DNA of 64,000 bases from Lentisphaerae bacterium ADurb.Bin242 (GTDB lineage: Bacteria > Verrucomicrobiota > Lentisphaeria > Victivallales > UBA1829): NCBI GenBank assembly GCA_002069785.1, contig MWCA01000008.1:1-64000 (forward strand), in the 5' to 3' direction. Below the pieces are notes generated by a model that was given only the letters and a program-made list of their open reading frames with translations, did not search any database and was not told the origin of the DNA. The translations under genes and the position numbers were made by a program. This document shows, in pieces, positions 63,040 through 64,000 of the stretch; the first letter of the stretch is position 1; every line of letters begins with the position of its first letter.

Positions 63040-63908
63040 GATTTTTCCGCCTCCCTGATTTTCCGCAGGGACTCCCGGCAGCCCCGATAATAGTTCCAGC
63101 GCTGGATGAAACGGTAGACCGGAGAAGAGAAAAGAGCGGAAAAGTGCCGGTGCCGGAACAGGTAAACATAGTCGCGCATGACCTCAGCCGCAAAGCGGCG
63201 GAGGAATGTCGCAAAGGAAATGGAATCGCCGTAAATGTATGGATGGTCGAGCCCTTCCATGTAGTAGCGGCGGCTCATCCCGGCCAAGTTGTAGTTGTGC
63301 GAATGCTCGGTAACGGCGGACGGTTCGTAGACGATCCGGAGCCCCTGTTTTCGGAGCCGGTAGGTCAGGTCGATGTCCTCGGAACAGTAGAGATTTTCGT
63401 TGAAGGGATTCTCCTGAAGCGTCTGGAGGCGGATCGCGGACGAGGCCAAGGAAAAGAAGTGACGCCAAGTCGCGGCGATCCTGCCGTCGCCGAAAGCGCG
63501 TTCATAGTCCTTGCGGACCAAGGCCTGAGCCTCCGGACGGCAGATCTGTTGTCCGTAGACGGCGCCGACTCCGGGGTCCGCGAGGGGTGCGGTCAGGCGT
63601 TCCAGATAATCGAGGGATTGAGGAATCGCATCGGAATTGTTGAAGACGACGATCCCGCCGGACGCGTGTTTTACGGCGAAATTGAGGACCTTTCCGGGAA
63701 CATAGGGAACGGGTGCGCCGGTGATCCGCTTGACTTGAGGGAAGGAGGCGATGATCTCGGCGGTGCCGTCCGTGGAGGAATCGTCCAGGCTCAGGAGCTC
63801 TACATCCGGAACGGTCTGGCGGGTCAGCATGTCCAGGGTCTTCCCGATGAAATCCCTGTCGTTGTGAGAACGGATGACCACGCTGATGCGCGGACGGACG
63901 TCAGCCAT
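63036..63908 (-). CDS. GT2-family glycosyltransferase
   Basis: This 290-residue GT-A enzyme starts RISVVIRSHNDRDFIGKTLDMLTRQTVPDVELLSLDDSSTDGTAEI, and the typical DXD-type region is replaced by IVVFNNSDAIPQS. NENLYCSEDIDLTYRLRKQGLRIVYEP is the usual catalytic-base region. The C-terminal helical part (FRHRHFSALFSSPVYRFIQRWNYYRG) may contact the membrane. It overlaps the upstream STAS gene by 8 nt. Confidence 0.93.
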   Translation of the reverse strand: MADVRPRISVVIRSHNDRDFIGKTLDMLTRQTVPDVELLSLDDSSTDGTAEIIASFPQVKRITGAPVPYVPGKVLNFAVKHASGGIVVFNNSDAIPQSLDYLERLTAPLADPGVGAVYGQQICRPEAQALVRKDYERAFGDGRIAATWRHFFSLASSAIRLQTLQENPFNENLYCSEDIDLTYRLRKQGLRIVYEPSAVTEHSHNYNLAGMSRRYYMEGLDHPYIYGDSISFATFLRRFAAEVMRDYVYLFRHRHFSALFSSPVYRFIQRWNYYRGCRESLRKIREAEKS

Positions 63909-64000
63909 TGATGGCTCCTATGGCGGCATCGACCGAATCGAATATCTCGAAAATCTTGTAGGCCTTCGTGATGTTGAAAACGATCCGGGGCTTGGGCTGG
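63901..64000 (-). CDS. C-terminal end of a STAS-domain protein (truncated by window edge)
   Basis: The last 32 codons before TGA 63903-63901 read PKPRIVFNITKAYKIFEIFD followed by SVDAAIGAING, the C-terminal strand and helix of anti-sigma-factor-antagonist STAS domains. The rest lies beyond 64000. It overlaps the GT2 start by 8 nt, so it belongs to the glycosyltransferase operon. Confidence 0.6.
   Translation of the reverse strand, partial: QPKPRIVFNITKAYKIFEIFDSVDAAIGAING

Overview
The window reads like a chromosome segment of a Gram-negative carbohydrate degrader of the PVC superphylum, most likely Lentisphaerota (Victivallis-like). This placement is an inference. It rests on three small prepilin-type proteins with a C-terminal H-X9-DG motif, on GntR-headed regulators each paired with a secreted glycosidase, and on many low-similarity glycosidases with CBM-like domains. 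Coding density is high, codon third positions are GC-rich, and many adjacent genes overlap by 4 to 17 nt. No insertion sequence, prophage or CRISPR array is visible.

Positions 1-7341 hold the C-terminal part of a carbohydrate-active protein, an amidohydrolase, and a GntR/LacI-type regulator divergent from a pseudopilin plus secreted glycosidase pair. Positions 7544-15218 hold housekeeping and envelope genes: a secreted M16 peptidase, a degenerate hybrid histidine kinase, a CBS-pair protein, a Pal-like lipoprotein and branched-chain aminotransferase. Positions 15421-20254 are a second regulator-glycosidase-pseudopilin operon, with a near-perfect promoter that carries a palindrome in its spacer. 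Positions 20441-32428 are signalling and membrane genes: two related single-span membrane proteins, a fusion of a DAACS symporter with a family 3 solute-binding protein, an uncharacterised cytosolic protein, a BY-kinase/Wzz protein and a 1,686-residue sensor kinase.

Positions 32650-45501 are mostly core metabolism and translation: a zinc-ribbon coiled-coil protein, an SGNH hydrolase, a WbpE-like aminotransferase, glutamine-dependent NAD synthetase, and the classical thrS-infC-rpmI-rplT-pheS-pheT cluster. infC starts with ATT, ThrRS lacks its TGS domain, and pheT is frameshifted at an 18-nt inverted repeat. An IclR regulator with an FAD oxidoreductase follows, then tRNA-Glu, an amber-interrupted polysaccharide pyruvyl transferase, a GH9 enzyme and an RluA-type pseudouridine synthase.

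Positions 52442-58543 are a third regulator-pseudopilin-glycosidase operon. Its GH123-like and GH20-like enzymes point to N-acetylhexosamine (GalNAc/GlcNAc) glycans. Positions 58556-64000 are an overlapping minus-strand glycan biosynthesis operon: an anti-sigma-antagonist-like STAS protein at the window edge, one GT2, three GT4 and a WecG/TagA transferase that itself carries a STAS-like tail.

The most interesting system-level signal is the threefold recurrence of a module made of one GntR-type regulator, one private H-X9-DG pseudopilin and one or two glycosidases. It suggests that each glycan-degrading locus carries its own pseudopilin.
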